This document shows positions 6,242 through 6,263 of a stretch of DNA of 6,263 nucleotides, piece by piece. Source of the DNA: CALLJL01 sp964627255 (GTDB taxonomy: Bacteria > Acidobacteriota > Aminicenantia > Aminicenantales > CALLJL01); the NCBI GenBank assembly GCA_964627255.1, contig CAZVIN010000003.1:1-6263 (forward strand). The letters run 5' to 3'. Position numbers and translations under genes: made by a program. How positions within the stretch are numbered: the stretch's first letter is position 1; each line of letters starts with the position of its first letter. A model generated the notes under the pieces. The model was given only the letters and a program-made list of their open reading frames with translations, was not told the DNA's origin and did not search any database.

Positions 6242-6263
6242 ATGAATTTCGAACTCAGCGAAG
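6242..6263 (+). CDS. 5' end of a gene, probably acyl-CoA dehydrogenase
   Basis: ATG 6242 opens a frame that runs off the window after seven codons reading MNFELSE. This resembles the common acyl-CoA dehydrogenase N-terminus (MDFxLSEEQ). A good ribosome-binding site, AAGGTGAG (6231-6238), sits 3 nt upstream. The gap to the HIT stop is 20 nt, so the gene may belong to the same operon. Seven residues cannot prove the family; that a gene starts here is more secure than its name. Confidence 0.45.

Overview
The window is bacterial, gene-dense and read entirely on the + strand. It holds seven complete genes and the ends of two more. The MEP-pathway enzyme IspH, a six-domain ribosomal protein S1 and an IHF/HU-type DNA-binding protein show it is bacterial chromosome. 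Base composition is close to balanced and codon use is mixed, with many TTA/CTT leucines beside GCC/GGC. I cannot name the phylum. An uncultured, probably Gram-negative anaerobe-type lineage would fit (TRAP-family permease, secreted or anchored metallohydrolase, IHF-beta-like gene after S1), but this is inference.

The left half (1-2789) looks like one transport/hydrolysis cluster. It contains the 3' end of an unrecognised gene (1-144), then a divergent TRAP-type large (DctM) permease (201-1469). Next comes a 47-residue two-helix membrane protein that starts one base after the permease stop (1471-1614). Last is a membrane-anchored or exported zinc hydrolase of the AstE/aspartoacylase (M14-like) group (1626-2789). 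No DctP or DctQ partner of the permease is visible in the window, and the mini-membrane protein sits where another subunit could be. The hydrolase contains a perfect 10-bp inverted repeat near its 3' end.

The right half (2820-6221) is a tightly packed housekeeping operon: ispH, rpsA, an IHF-beta/HU-like gene and a HIT-family nucleotide hydrolase/phosphorylase. Junctions overlap by 13 nt (ispH/rpsA), 4 nt (ATGA, rpsA/HU) and 4 nt (ATGA, HU/HIT), so translational coupling is likely. A promoter-like TTGACA-N17-TAGTAT overlaps the end of the hydrolase gene and would serve this operon, with a very short leader before ispH. The ispH-rpsA overlap is notable because the two are fused into one polypeptide in some Clostridia.

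The window ends 22 nt into another + strand gene whose first residues (MNFELSE) resemble acyl-CoA dehydrogenases. Apart from one striking intragenic hairpin and the small unlisted membrane ORF, the region is conventional. I saw no CRISPR, tRNA, rRNA, insertion sequence or phage gene, and no gene-free stretch over 300 bases.
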